From a virus: a DNA stretch of 64,000 nucleotides. Both the position numbers and the translations under genes were made by a program. Location of the stretch: positions 1-64,000 of the IMG/VR virus record IMGVR_UViG_3300025133_008097; one strand, given 5' to 3'. Positions 39,719 through 52,000 of the stretch are shown piece after piece. Numbering within the stretch: position 1 is the first letter of the stretch; every line of letters begins with the position of its first letter. A model generated the notes under the pieces. The model was not told the origin of the DNA, ran no database searches, and saw only the letters and a program-made list of their open reading frames with translations.

Positions 39719-41509
39719 ATGGCTAAGAAGTTACAAGCAATTAATTACACCAGTAGAGACTTCGCCACAATTCGGCGAGATCTTGAAAATTTTACAAAAA
39801 GATACTATTCTAATACCTATAAAGATTTTAATGAGGCGAGCTTCGGATCCCTAATGTTAGATACTGTTGCCTACATTGGCGACATCCTATCCTTCTACGT
39901 AGACTATCAGGCCAACGAAAGTTTTCTAGAAACAGCTATTGAATACAATAATGTGGTGCGCCTATGTCGCCAACTAGGGTTTAAGCTTAACCCAAACCCC
40001 TCTTCCTATGGTGTAGTAACACTATATATCAAAGTTCCAGCGTCGGTGAGCACAATGGGCCCTGATCTTAATTATGTCCCAACACTTCAAGCCGGCTCAG
40101 AATTTTCGTCCGAGGCGGGGGGATTTTATACTCTTCTAGACGACGTCGATTTTAAGAAACAACAGAATCAGATCGTTGTTAGTGACGCAACCACTGCTGG
40201 GGCCCCCACGCATTTTGTAATCCGCGCCCAGGGCCGAGCCACAAGTGGACGAGTCGGCAGAGATAAGTTTACTATAGGCGATTTCGAAAGGTTCCGACGC
40301 CTTCCATTGTCGATTTCTAAAGTCAACAACATCGTGAGTGTGTACGACCTCGCCGGCCATCGCTACTACGAGGTTGACCACTTATCGCAAAATATCATAT
40401 ATAAGGCCGTCCGCAATACAACTGCCACTAGGGCAACCGTACCCAATATCCTTAAGCCCTTCCCGGTCCCGCGCCGATTCACGGTAGATTTCGTCGATGG
40501 ACAAACTGTACTGCAGTTTGGATATGGTTCAGATTCTCAGTTAACGTCGGACGCTGTTACAAATCCAGCCAATCTTATGCTGGACATGACTGGCCGCGAC
40601 TATGTGACCGATGTGGGATTTGACCCCAACAATTTGATGAATACCGACAAGTTCGGTATCGCACCATCCAATACGGAACTAATCGTGGCGTATCGATATA
40701 ACACTACGACTGATGTGAACGCTCCTGTTAATTCTATTACCAAGGTCAATCGTCCCAAGCTTGTATTCGAACGCGAGAGTGTTCTCGATAGTAAGAAGAG
40801 AGGAGGCGTAGTTACTTCTGTTCAGGTTGTGAATGAAGAACAGTTTGTTGGGAGCGTCTCTCTGCCTAATTCTGAGGAGATTAAACAACGAGCGTACGGT
40901 TTTTTCGCGACACAGAACCGTGCCGTGACAGCGGAAGATTACAAATCCATTTGTTATGCAATGCCAGCGAAGTTTGGTTCGATCAAGAGAGTGTCAATCG
41001 CCCGCGACTTTGATGCTTTTAAAAGAAACTTAAATTTATACGTTATATCTGAGAATATGAGTGGGAAGTTAACCATTCCGAATGCCACCTTGAAGAATAA
41101 TCTTAAAAATTGGATCTCACAGTATAAAATGATTAATGATACTGTTGATATATTGAATGCAAAAATTGTTAATTTTGGAATTGAATTTGAAATATCAATT
41201 GATTTAAGTGCGAACAAATTTAATGTTCTTAATTTGGCCAGCAGAGCCTTGGGCAAAAAGTTTGGCCAAACATATGATATTGGTGAACCCATTCTTATCT
41301 CAGATGTTAATAGAGTCTTGAACAAGGTCGAAGGTATATTGGACGTAGTCAGCGTAAAAATTGTAGAAAAGAGTGGTACCACATACGGAGGAGACTCTTA
41401 TGATTTTAATGCCAATCGAAGCGCCGATTCTCGCCGAATTTTAGCGCAAGAAAATGTTATTTTTGAACTTAAGTTCCCCGGGAACGACATTAAGGGGAGC
41501 GTTATCTAA
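39719..41509 (+). CDS. gp6: T4 gp6-like baseplate wedge protein (baseplate J family)
   Basis: 596 residues. The N-terminus YTSRDFATIRRDLENF and SLMLDTVAYIGDILSFYVDY, followed by FLETAIEYNNVVRLCRQLG, is typical of T4 gp6/baseplate J. The region NRAVTAEDYKSICYAMPAKFG is the second conserved block. gp6 dimers form the ring around the hub. 18 bases separate it from gp25, with GGGGAGG in front, and the next gene starts in its last base. Confidence 0.92.
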   Translation: MAKKLQAINYTSRDFATIRRDLENFTKRYYSNTYKDFNEASFGSLMLDTVAYIGDILSFYVDYQANESFLETAIEYNNVVRLCRQLGFKLNPNPSSYGVVTLYIKVPASVSTMGPDLNYVPTLQAGSEFSSEAGGFYTLLDDVDFKKQQNQIVVSDATTAGAPTHFVIRAQGRATSGRVGRDKFTIGDFERFRRLPLSISKVNNIVSVYDLAGHRYYEVDHLSQNIIYKAVRNTTATRATVPNILKPFPVPRRFTVDFVDGQTVLQFGYGSDSQLTSDAVTNPANLMLDMTGRDYVTDVGFDPNNLMNTDKFGIAPSNTELIVAYRYNTTTDVNAPVNSITKVNRPKLVFERESVLDSKKRGGVVTSVQVVNEEQFVGSVSLPNSEEIKQRAYGFFATQNRAVTAEDYKSICYAMPAKFGSIKRVSIARDFDAFKRNLNLYVISENMSGKLTIPNATLKNNLKNWISQYKMINDTVDILNAKIVNFGIEFEISIDLSANKFNVLNLASRALGKKFGQTYDIGEPILISDVNRVLNKVEGILDVVSVKIVEKSGTTYGGDSYDFNANRSADSRRILAQENVIFELKFPGNDIKGSVI

Positions 41510-43038
41510 TGGCTTTTAAAAGATATACGGCGAGTGCTGACACGACTCTCACCAACGCATTCGAAGCTAACCTGACTACACGCGGCACTGGATCTAATAT
41601 GGGCTACGCTGATTCAGTAGAGGTTTTTTCCATCTACGGGCAGACGTCTAGCTCGGCAAACGGACAGAGCCAAGAACTCTCACGCACATTGATAAAGTTT
41701 CCCATAGACTCTATTAGCACTGACCGCTCTGCCGGCAACATTCCTGGCAGCGGCAGTGTTACTTTTTATTTAAAGATGTTTAATGCCAAGCATCCGTGGA
41801 CATTGCCTCAAGATTTTACTTTAGTAGTCGCCCCCGTTTCTTCTTCTTGGATCGAAGGCACCGGCTTGGATATGGATGACTATTCCGATCTTGGAAAATC
41901 TAATTGGTTTTCTGCTTCGACAAATACTTCTTGGACCCACCGCGGCGGTGATTACCGTACCGGATCATCAGGCCCCGTGTATAAGCAAACTTTTTCATTA
42001 GGGTATGAAGATTTAGATATCGATGTAACCCATGTTGTAGAGAGGTGGATGCAAACCTCTGGGACGACTCTCCACTTTGATAATTATGGATTTGGAGTGA
42101 TGCTCACTTCGAGCCAAGAAGCCTATGCCGCGGCAGCTACCACTAACGGCGTCATAGAGAATACCGGCGGCGCAGCGCAATCTTATTATACGAAGAAGTT
42201 TTTTGCCCGATCCAGCGAGTTTTTCTATCGACGTCCGCGCATTGAGGCTCGGTGGGACTCTCGGGTTCAAGATGACAGAGGAGCTTTCTATTATAGCAGT
42301 TCCGTCGCCCCCGGTGTCGATAATCTCAATACGCTCTATCTCTATAATTATGTGCGAGGCCGGCTCACTAATATTCCGGGAGTAGGTCTTGGAACTCTAT
42401 ATGTTTCTTTGTTTTCCGGAAACGCGGCCAACACACTTCCTGCCGGGAATGCAATGGTGTTACATAATAGCGCTACCGTTGTAACGGGCGGTTATGTGAG
42501 TGCGGGGATTTATTCGGCATCGCTGTGCATGACATCTTCGTCTGCCGGCGCACCAACCAAACTGTTTGATGTGTGGGCTTCGTTGCCTACAGGGTCAACG
42601 CAGTACAAGACGGGCTCTGTCATTACTAGTACTTTTAAATCATTTGAGGGCGCCCCCACATTTGATCGTGTCACCTCTATGAAAGAGTTGCGATCTTCGT
42701 ATAGCCCCAATCAAACGACTCGTTTTAGGACATTCGTGCGAGATCGTAATTGGAGTCCCACGATTTATACTGTGGCCACCCGCAACAACCCCACAGAGGT
42801 AATCGAGAGCGCATCCTATAAAGTTGTCCGGATGGCCGATAACCTAGAAGTAATTCCTTATGGTACTGGCAGTGATTATGCGACTTATTTATCATTTGAT
42901 GTAACCGGGAATTACTTTGATTTAGATATGAGGAACCTTGAAGAGGGATATATGTATGGAATTAAACTTGCCTACTATAATGATAGTATTGGCAGCTGGA
43001 TAGAACAGCCCGAAACCTTCAAATTTAGAGTTGAATAG
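41509..43038 (+). CDS. Tail protein with DNRLRE-type beta domain
   Basis: 509 residues. ASADTTLTNAFEANLTTRG and the following SRTLIKFPIDSI resemble the DNRLRE/carbohydrate-binding-like jelly-roll domain, with DLDIDVTHVVERWM as the later strand. The rest is beta-rich with Tyr/Ser repeats (YYSSSVAPGVDNLNTLYLYNY). It likely forms an outer part of the baseplate or tail fibre, where it may bind glycans. Adjacent to gp6 and the LamG giant protein. Confidence 0.7.
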   Translation: MAFKRYTASADTTLTNAFEANLTTRGTGSNMGYADSVEVFSIYGQTSSSANGQSQELSRTLIKFPIDSISTDRSAGNIPGSGSVTFYLKMFNAKHPWTLPQDFTLVVAPVSSSWIEGTGLDMDDYSDLGKSNWFSASTNTSWTHRGGDYRTGSSGPVYKQTFSLGYEDLDIDVTHVVERWMQTSGTTLHFDNYGFGVMLTSSQEAYAAAATTNGVIENTGGAAQSYYTKKFFARSSEFFYRRPRIEARWDSRVQDDRGAFYYSSSVAPGVDNLNTLYLYNYVRGRLTNIPGVGLGTLYVSLFSGNAANTLPAGNAMVLHNSATVVTGGYVSAGIYSASLCMTSSSAGAPTKLFDVWASLPTGSTQYKTGSVITSTFKSFEGAPTFDRVTSMKELRSSYSPNQTTRFRTFVRDRNWSPTIYTVATRNNPTEVIESASYKVVRMADNLEVIPYGTGSDYATYLSFDVTGNYFDLDMRNLEEGYMYGIKLAYYNDSIGSWIEQPETFKFRVE

Positions 43039-43048
43039 TATTTAGGAT

Positions 43049-46000
43049 ATGAGCTTTAAAAATTTATTTGACAAAGCGGAAGCGCGGACAACCTTAGCCA
43101 ACCAGTCAGCACAAGAGGTTGGCTCGGCTATTGAGTCCGAAGCGTTTCAGACACAGGACATCATCAAGGAGGAGAGATTCATCCCCGCGGTGGACTATTC
43201 TTCGGCGTCTAGCTTTGCTCGGTACGGCTCAGCCGAGATGTACTATCGAGATTCCATAGATCGTATTATTCAACAGTACCCTTACGACGGATCACTACGA
43301 GAGAGACTCCAGTGGGAGAATGATTCTACTGAAATCGACCTTTATTTATATGACAATCTATATCCTCGTTCGACCGGCTATATTTTGTTATCCGCCGATG
43401 GATGGGGCGCCCAAACATCAGCGGCCGACGGCTACGGTCTCCCGACATCCCCAGAATATATTTATCTGAAGGGTGGCCCCCACGCCAACCCCAACGGTAT
43501 GGAGAAACTACATCTTCAGTTTACTGGGTCCAATTACTACGATACTGGGTCCAATAGGGGATCCAACCTTAAATACGACCTTTCTGGCTCCGGCGTTACC
43601 GTGGAATTTTGGATGAAAAAAGACGCGTGGACAGGCAACACTACCAAAGAGGTAGTTCTCGATGTTTGGAATGGAAATACGATAGGGAATGGTGATTACG
43701 GCCGCCTTCGCGTGGCCCTAGATTCGGCCGCAGATGGTGGCGCGCCATTTCTAGTCACTCTCAAATCAGGCTCAAAGGGCGTCATCGATCAATCAGTAGG
43801 CAGCTCTGTAACGGTGGCTGACGAGGCCTGGCACCATTACGCTCTTACTTTCATGTCTTCCGAGACCGGAATCGACACGCGGCTTTATGTTGATGGGAAT
43901 CTAAACCAGAAAACGAAGCTCGGCTCTGACGCGCTCAATCAAGTCACGGGAGCATTACAAGGAAATATCGGTGCCTTAGTGACGACGACAGCGGGAGGTG
44001 GAGCGCAATATGCAGGAAAACTCTCGGCTTCCCTCGACGAGTTTAGGTATTGGAAGACGAAACGCACCGGCAGAGACGTCGGTCGCTTCTGGTTTACGCA
44101 AGTGGGTGGGGGCACGAACGATGACCCGATGCCGTTCGAAGATACCACAGTAACTGCCAATACTGATTTAGGCGTTTACTATAAGTTTAATGAGGGCATT
44201 ACTGGAGTTACCGCGACCGATTCTAACATTTTAGATTATTCCGGGCGAGTCACCAACGGTGCCTGGACGGGCTACTCTAGTAGTTCTCGTAATACAGGCT
44301 CGGCCATTATTTCATCCAGCGCGGCAATAAAGGAGTTCCAAGATCCAATTATCTATCCTTTTCATCCTGAGGTTGCCAGCTTACGCACAAGCCTAATTCA
44401 ATCTGGTTCGGAGCATGATGCGGATAACACCGCTATGATGTACAGTACCATACCCAGTTGGATCACTGAAGATGATTTCGAAAGTGGTGAACACGTCCGG
44501 AAACTCACACAGATTCTGTCTAGCTATTTTGATACCTTGCATCTTCAGGCCGAGTCGCTTAATAAATTAAAAGATATCGATTATGTTAGTGGGTCCAATA
44601 AGCCTACTGTTTATGGACACAGGCTTCTCTCCTCACACGGGCTTGTTACTCCCGATTTATTTGTAGACGCGAGCGTGTTGGAGAAACTGGGAGACAGGAG
44701 CGAAGATAGAGTTTTTGAAAAATCCCTATCCGAACTTAAAAATCTTATTTATCAAAACATTTATAACAACTTAAGTTATATCTATAAGTCAAAGGGCACG
44801 GAGAAGGCGTTTAGAAATCTTATTCGCGCTTTTGGAGTGGATGATGACCTGATAAAGATCAACATGTATGCCAACAATGTTGAATTTGATTTCACCACCA
44901 ATCGAAAAAACAAGGCAATAGCTAAGAAGTATGTTAATTTTAACACCATTTCCAATAGTGATGCTAGCGTTTTTCAGTTACGAAACCCGGGCGACACAGC
45001 CAACACGACAGGGTTTATATCCTCTAGTACGAATCTTACCGGCGGATATGCCGTTACTCTAGAGAGTGAGGTCTACTTTCCTAAAAAGTTTAGTCGCAGC
45101 GATGATTGGTATACCGATACCAACATCATTTCCTCATCCTTGTTTGGCGTCCACGCTACAACAACACAGCCGACCGATACTCCTGGCTCCGAACCAGCAC
45201 AGACGGATACCACTATCCCGGTAGACAACGCGACCAACTTTCAGGTGTATGCTGTTCGAGATAGCGTGGATTCTCCAAATATTCAGTTTATATTAACTGG
45301 CTCGGATGGAGGCTATGTGCCCCGGCTCACAAGCTCTTTGTTCTTGGATGTGTATAATAACAATCAGTGGAACGTGGCCGTAAAGATTAGGCCTCAACGA
45401 TATCCTTGGGTAGCTCAAGTTAGCGACGCTAGTAATGCCGGTTACTTTGTTGAGTTCGAAGGAGTCCACGTCGAAGCGGGGATTATTCTCAATAGCTTTA
45501 ATGTTACGGGCACCATCGCCGGCGGCGTCTCAGGCCTCCCAGCATTTATGAGCGGCTCCCGCCGTGTGTTCTTGGGCTCTAACAAAACCAACGTTACCGG
45601 AGCAACCCTTCAGCGAAGCGACACCAAGATAGGGTCATGTAGGCTCTGGCTCGATAACCTTACCACTGAAGAGATGCAAGCGCATGCTCTAGATCCTCAA
45701 AACTATGGTCGAACTAATTCCGGGATGTATGCCTTCCCGTTCCAGTCTTCTGCTAGTTACGGAGATATTCCGGCCTGTGATACTCTTCTGTTGAATTGGA
45801 ATTTTAACCAAAATACTGGATCAAATGCGGACGGAGGGTTTAGGGTTGCTGATCTTTCCTCCGGATCGGCCTCTCGATCGGGCAGTGCGGGATGGCTTAG
45901 TAACCTTCTTTATATGCAGCACCCTGGCTCCGGCTCGGAGTTCGAGGCATCGAGCACTTCTGTCACAGATAAAGATTTTGTAATAACGTCAAAACAAAAT

Positions 46001-49000
46001 CTACCAGAGGCCCTAGAGTCTTCCGATATGATTACTGTTTTGTCACAACAAGATGATGTTGAATTCACGATCGACTCGCGTCCAACCAATTACTTCTTAG
46101 CTTTCGAGAAGAGCATGCAACAAGCGATCTCAGAAGAGATGATAAATTATTTTGCTTCGTTAAGTGATCTGAATACCCTTATTGGCGCGCCAGTTAATCT
46201 ATATAGGCCCCACTATAAAGGTCTTAATTTTGTTAAACAACAGTTTTTTGAAACCGTCTCAAATGACGAGATCGATTTTGAGAAGTTCTTTGAATATTAT
46301 AAATGGATCGATGATGCATTAAGTACTTTCTTGGCTCAATTGGCTCCCGTATCTTTGGACTTTGATCCTAACATTCGTACTCTAATTGAGAGTCATATCC
46401 TTGAAAGAAGTAAATATCAACATAAGTTCCCCTTCCTGGCCAAGTCAGAACCTGATATATCTGGAACGATTGGGACAATCGCCTCTCCCATAACGGTCAA
46501 CTCTATTATTAATGACGCCCAGGGGACTGGTATTGAATCAGCCCACGCGCCCACGAAGCGAGTCACCGGGATGCCGAACACTTCACTGCTTAATAGTTGG
46601 AAGTATGATCATGCGCCTCTCCCCACGGCTTCTTGGGTCGACGGCGCTCGCCCACAGCAGGACGCAGGCTCTTTGGCCTGGTGGCAAAACCGTGCCGTAC
46701 GAGGTGGTGACGCCGAACTCATGGTTTTAAATGCCACCGGAGGCATGCCTTCTGGTGCTTTGGCTGACCGCCAGGTCCTCCTTAACGCGATCAAGGCCTC
46801 CAACAGTCGCACCCTTAACCGCCCCTATAAATTCAGCGGCGGAGGCTCTGTGGTCCTTGGAGGCGTCGCACAGCACATCAATAAGCGCAAAGACTTTGTG
46901 TATGATGCGACAACTCCCATGGGCCCCGTCGTCGGAACCTCTAGCGTACCACAGAATATTATGGTCGCCGTCTCCGGAGATGTTGAGCAACTTATTAACA
47001 CCAGCGATGTTTACTTCCCTTCCCAGAAGAGCCGCCTTGGATTCGGTATAAATCCTTCCATTAATATTGGCAACACTTCATCGGTTCAGTTTTATAGTGA
47101 TTATCCCATTGTGGGCGACGGCGCCACCCTTGCGCCCTTCAGCCTCTACAGCTCTTCAATTGATGATGAGCTAGCAACCGAAATGAGCGCCTTTACGGGT
47201 AGTACTATCATTACGAATATGCACGCTGATTTAGCCTCAACACGGACGGATATTCCGATGCAGGGCCCCTTTACAGAGAAATTTGTGGGCGGCCGAGAGC
47301 ATCGCCACATTCGTCTTAATGAATTTAGTTCAAAGAATCCGGCCTTTAATGGCCTAGACACTAGAGAAAATCGCCCGGAAGGTTTCCGGGTGATGATGGG
47401 CTACGAGTTAACCGGCGCAACGGGAACTACGAGTCCTTGGAAGTCGACCCCCGGGCGCCTACAAGTCGTAGGCCCTCAGTATCCCGAAATAGATACGGCC
47501 GCAGGAATATCCAATCTTTCTGATAGACCCAAAGCTAATCTTTCGCGGGTGGAATATGCCAAGCGCCCCGTAAACATCAAGAACATCAAGATGACAACCG
47601 GCTCCCTAAGCCAGTCTATGTCTGGCACAATCGATCATAATAGAATTGGTAACTACTCCAAGAACTATGAGGTTATTCAAACTGCTGGTCGTTCTCAAAA
47701 CGATCCATTCTTCCAAGATCAGTCGTTCGATTTTGCTCTTTATCCCGAGACCCTTGCAACAAGAGGCCGATTTCCGTTGGAAAACCCGCGCCATGGCGCC
47801 CTTTATTTCGCGGACGGTACTAATTCTACATACGCGGACGGCACGTTGGTCGGCTCTGGTACTTTCTTGGATACAATTATGGGAGGCGCCGAAGCGGCCC
47901 TCAAGCCGCATGCAGTCTCGATGTGGATATATGCGGACTCGTCAGGAACCGATGATAATATATTCTTTAGTGTGGCTGAAAACGCCGTTTCGACCGGCCG
48001 CTACTTTCGAATCTTCAACGTCCAGAGTGATCCTTATCTGTACGCCTGGCTAGGGACCGATGCCGTCTGCCAAAGCACGACTGGCCAATTTCAACAGGAT
48101 GCGTGGAATCATATTGCTTTTGTTACATCTGGTGGCGTCGACCATGGCGGAGACCTCAGTACGTATTGGTATATCAATGGAGTTGATGCCACGAATTCCT
48201 CCACGGCAGGAACCCCTAAGGCCATCACCGCGGACCAGAAGATGTGGTTGGGAGTCTATGGGTACAACATGGCCTACGACTTTTACCCGGGTTATGTATG
48301 TGATTTTGCTATTTGGGAGGCTTGTTTATCCCCAGACAACGTACAAGAAATATATAATAAGGGACGACGTTGGGATTTAGAGTCCAGCACCATCTCTAAT
48401 CAGCTAGCACTCTGGTCTTCCTTTGGCTCTTCGAATCTCAGTTCTGATTGGCGCCGCAATCCAAACGGCAACAGCCCTGCTGGTTTTAATGGCGGCAAGT
48501 ATGGGGGAGGCAACAACACTTGGCGAGTCGGCGGTAGTGAAGAATACCGAGAGTTGAGTGGCGCACTGAACCTTATGTGGACCGGCGGCCAGACACAAGT
48601 CCTTAGTGGCAACCTAGATTATGCTATCCCCGCGCGCACCGGTTCGGACTCCAATCAATCTATCATCGTTAATCGCTTTAATGCGCCCGGCGGCTGGGAT
48701 GTTTCATCTCAGGGTTATATGGACCCCGCGCATGAAGAGTATTCTGTTTATAACGCGTTGCCGTTCAGAAATCGCCATGTGATTAATTATGGCGTATCCG
48801 GAAGTGCCAGTGCGCCTCCCTCGGGCTCCACTATCATCGTTCAGGATCAGATCGATCGCCCCCGGGGCTTAGATCAGCTCTGGACGCTCCACACGGGCCG
48901 CTACGGCGCCGACGCTGCCTTCGGAGAGGTAACGCTCGCAGAGGTCCAGCAGAACGCCAACCTGACCGTTACAAAGCCCTCCTTCCATAAGATTCAGAGG

Positions 49001-52000
49001 AACGCGAAGAAGCGCGTCGTTATTACGGGCTCCTTCGTTGCTCCCCCCGCCGCAACAGATCAGCCTCTTTCCACCGGATCGAGTTATGACAATCTTTTTG
49101 TGCAGCACCCAGTTCCCCGCGCAGATAGGAATTACGCCTGGATAACAGCATCGATGTTTCCTCATGCTGCCTTTTATGGGTACGACCAAAAGGTTTTGCC
49201 CTTTAGTGGTTCCACCAAAGTTTATGAGTTAGCAAGAGCAATTGTTACAGGCCCCAGCGGCTCGTCCGGGTCTTCTTATGTAACCGCCTCGTACCCGTTT
49301 GGCACCGGCTCAGACGTAGACAAGTCCACTTATGCACCGTCCGTTGAGCCTCCCTATACCACGTTGTATGTAAGTGGTAATATCAACTTCGCCGGCTTCG
49401 CGTATGATGAATATGCTACCCGCTATGTTAATTTAGAGACTCATACCTTAGAGCCTCCGATATATATGCCCAACAATCACTCCTATTTGATGTCAGGAAG
49501 TGGTGAGGATGCTTTTGCGGAAACCTCTCTTTATAAAGCAGGAGGCCCGGGCGCTTGGAGAGAAATGGGCGCACGTAACGGAACAACCCTCCCCTCCAGC
49601 AACGCTGCCTTTACCGTGGCTTGGTGGCAAAAATTTGATTTGACAGGAAGTACGGGAATCGTGAACCAGGATGACGACCCTGGCGCCGACCTAGATTATA
49701 TGACTCCATGGCAATGGACAAACCGATGGGGCACATCTTCGAGGCGTAGATTTTGGTTCAAGTGGTATGGAGGTCTGGCCGTACCCTATTTCTTTATAGA
49801 TGGACCGTACGCTTCGCTGGGTGTCGGCGACGGAGAAATTCGGCCCACCAGCGCCATCAACTACTTGCGCTCGGGCCTATGGTATCATCTCGCTGCTACC
49901 TTTGATGGTATCGACCCCGACGGCGCCAATACCGAAGATCATATGAAAATATATATTAATGGCCGCGCCATAACAACAACAGTGGAAGAGGAATTGAAGG
50001 CGCCCTATGGTATTGATGGCCCCCTTTGGATTGGCGGGTCCAGACATAACTGCCACCCCTTTGTAGGAAATTTAGATGAAATGCAGGTCTATAATCGCGA
50101 CCTGTCGGCCCCTGAGATCCGAGATCTCTTTGAGCGCGCCGGCACAAACTTCTTTGGCGCCCCAAACCTCAAAGACAGTATGATGTCATGGTGGAGATTC
50201 GGCACCACTCCTGGCGACAGTGTCTCCGTAATCCAAGACACGATTAGGAATAATGACGCCATACAGTACTATACTAGTGGCGTAGTCTCAATTTCGGATG
50301 CCGTCCCCGCCTCTGGATCCGATGGCGCGCAGGGGAATTTGGACGTTTCCGTGGTGACTCCCACGGGCCCTGGTTCATATAATGCTAGCGCCTCCTATGG
50401 TCTGTATGCTATCACCGGCGCATTTTGGAGTAATTCATCTATCACTTTCAATCAGACAATGCTAAACCTTAACGGGCCATATCAGCATCCCAGCTGGAAG
50501 CAGATTCGCACAGGCGAACACCCCGTCGCTCGAAAGATGAGAGAAACTAATCGCATCTCGGTATCTGATCGGCCGCCTATGGTTGCAATATATCGCGCTG
50601 GCGCTGCTGATCCAATTAATGTCGTCCGCGCGAAGAAACCTCAGGGATTTACCGATTATGTTGAATCGCCGGTCGTCAGTCGTTATAAGCCACTGGTAGC
50701 GGCCTTTGAGGACTTATCTGAAAGTCCAGTCCCCGGCACCCGCGTTCAAATGAAGGTGGCGTGGGGAAACAATATTACTTATTTTACCCATAATGGGCTC
50801 AATAGCCGCCTCAACTTAGAAGTGGATCCCGCCGAAGAACAGGCGTATAACGGCGTCCGACAATTCATCAATAGCGAGAGTGAGAATCTGGGGGCCTATG
50901 TCTCTTACGGAGAACAAATATATCCAGCTGAAGCGAATGCATACAGGCAACAAGTGCGCTCGCGACTACATTATAAAATCGACAATATATGGGCCAACAA
51001 CAGAGCTGATCGGACATATCCTGTGACAAATTCACAGGGGTATTGGGACAATATCGGCCGCGCCCAAGATGGTGGGCCTGAGTCCCCTTGGCCACTTGAC
51101 ACTCCTATGTATATTACGTCTACTACATCATCGACCGGGTATCGTCCGAGCTATGTTACGGCCTTCTCTTTCCTCAACTCCGGAGGCGGCTTCGTTCGAT
51201 CTACCGCTTCTGTTTTTCTTTCAGGAGGCCTGGGCCCCGATGGCATCTCCTTCTATGGCGGCTTTAGTAACACCGGAATGCTACCCGGGAATTTTGCATC
51301 GAATATGCATAATTCCGTTGGTAGTGGAACTGGCTCCGGCGGCGGCGAGCTTCAAAACACTTATAATTTCTGGATGAGAAAGCCCGGGCCAACAGCGCGC
51401 GTAGCCGGCACCACGGACTCCCTAGGCGGCTGGATGACTGGCACCCTCCACCCAGCCGCCTCTTATATCCGTCCTATTCTCGAAGTCGGCCGCGCCGTCG
51501 TTCCCGGCGAAGCTGCCGAACTCGGTGGTCGCCGATTTGCCGCGTCCCTACAAGTCGGCTTTCACCCATGGGTGGCACCACAACAGAGCGGTCTTTCCCC
51601 GTACCGCCCCTATGATGAATATGCTCAGAACTTGCGTACTGCTGGTAAGGAGTACAGCATCGTCCCGGAATTTAGAATTAGCGAACATTTGGAAAACTAT
51701 TTTGGTTCGACCAGAAAAGAGCGCGCCACAAATGGCTTTTTATCCAGATTAACAAATCTTATAGAATTAACAGGTGCGACGGCGGCCGCAGACTCTAACG
51801 CCCGATTTTATAAGACCTACAGTAACAGTGATTTCTTAGAATTGTTTAAGATTGTGGATGAAGACTTCCGCGAAGAGCGAAAACCTTCTCGTTCCCGATC
51901 AGAAGACGACCCCGAAGCTCCAACTCTTCGCTCTCTGGACCTCCAACGCCATGGCACAACCCTTAAGGCATCCGCTTTCCTTTCCTTCTTGCCTTATAAG

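Noticed and set aside
46512-48380. Several 70-135-codon frames in other registers inside the LamG gene
   Set aside because: They reflect the high GC and lack of stop codons in alternative frames; composition is not protein-like and no starts have ribosome sites.
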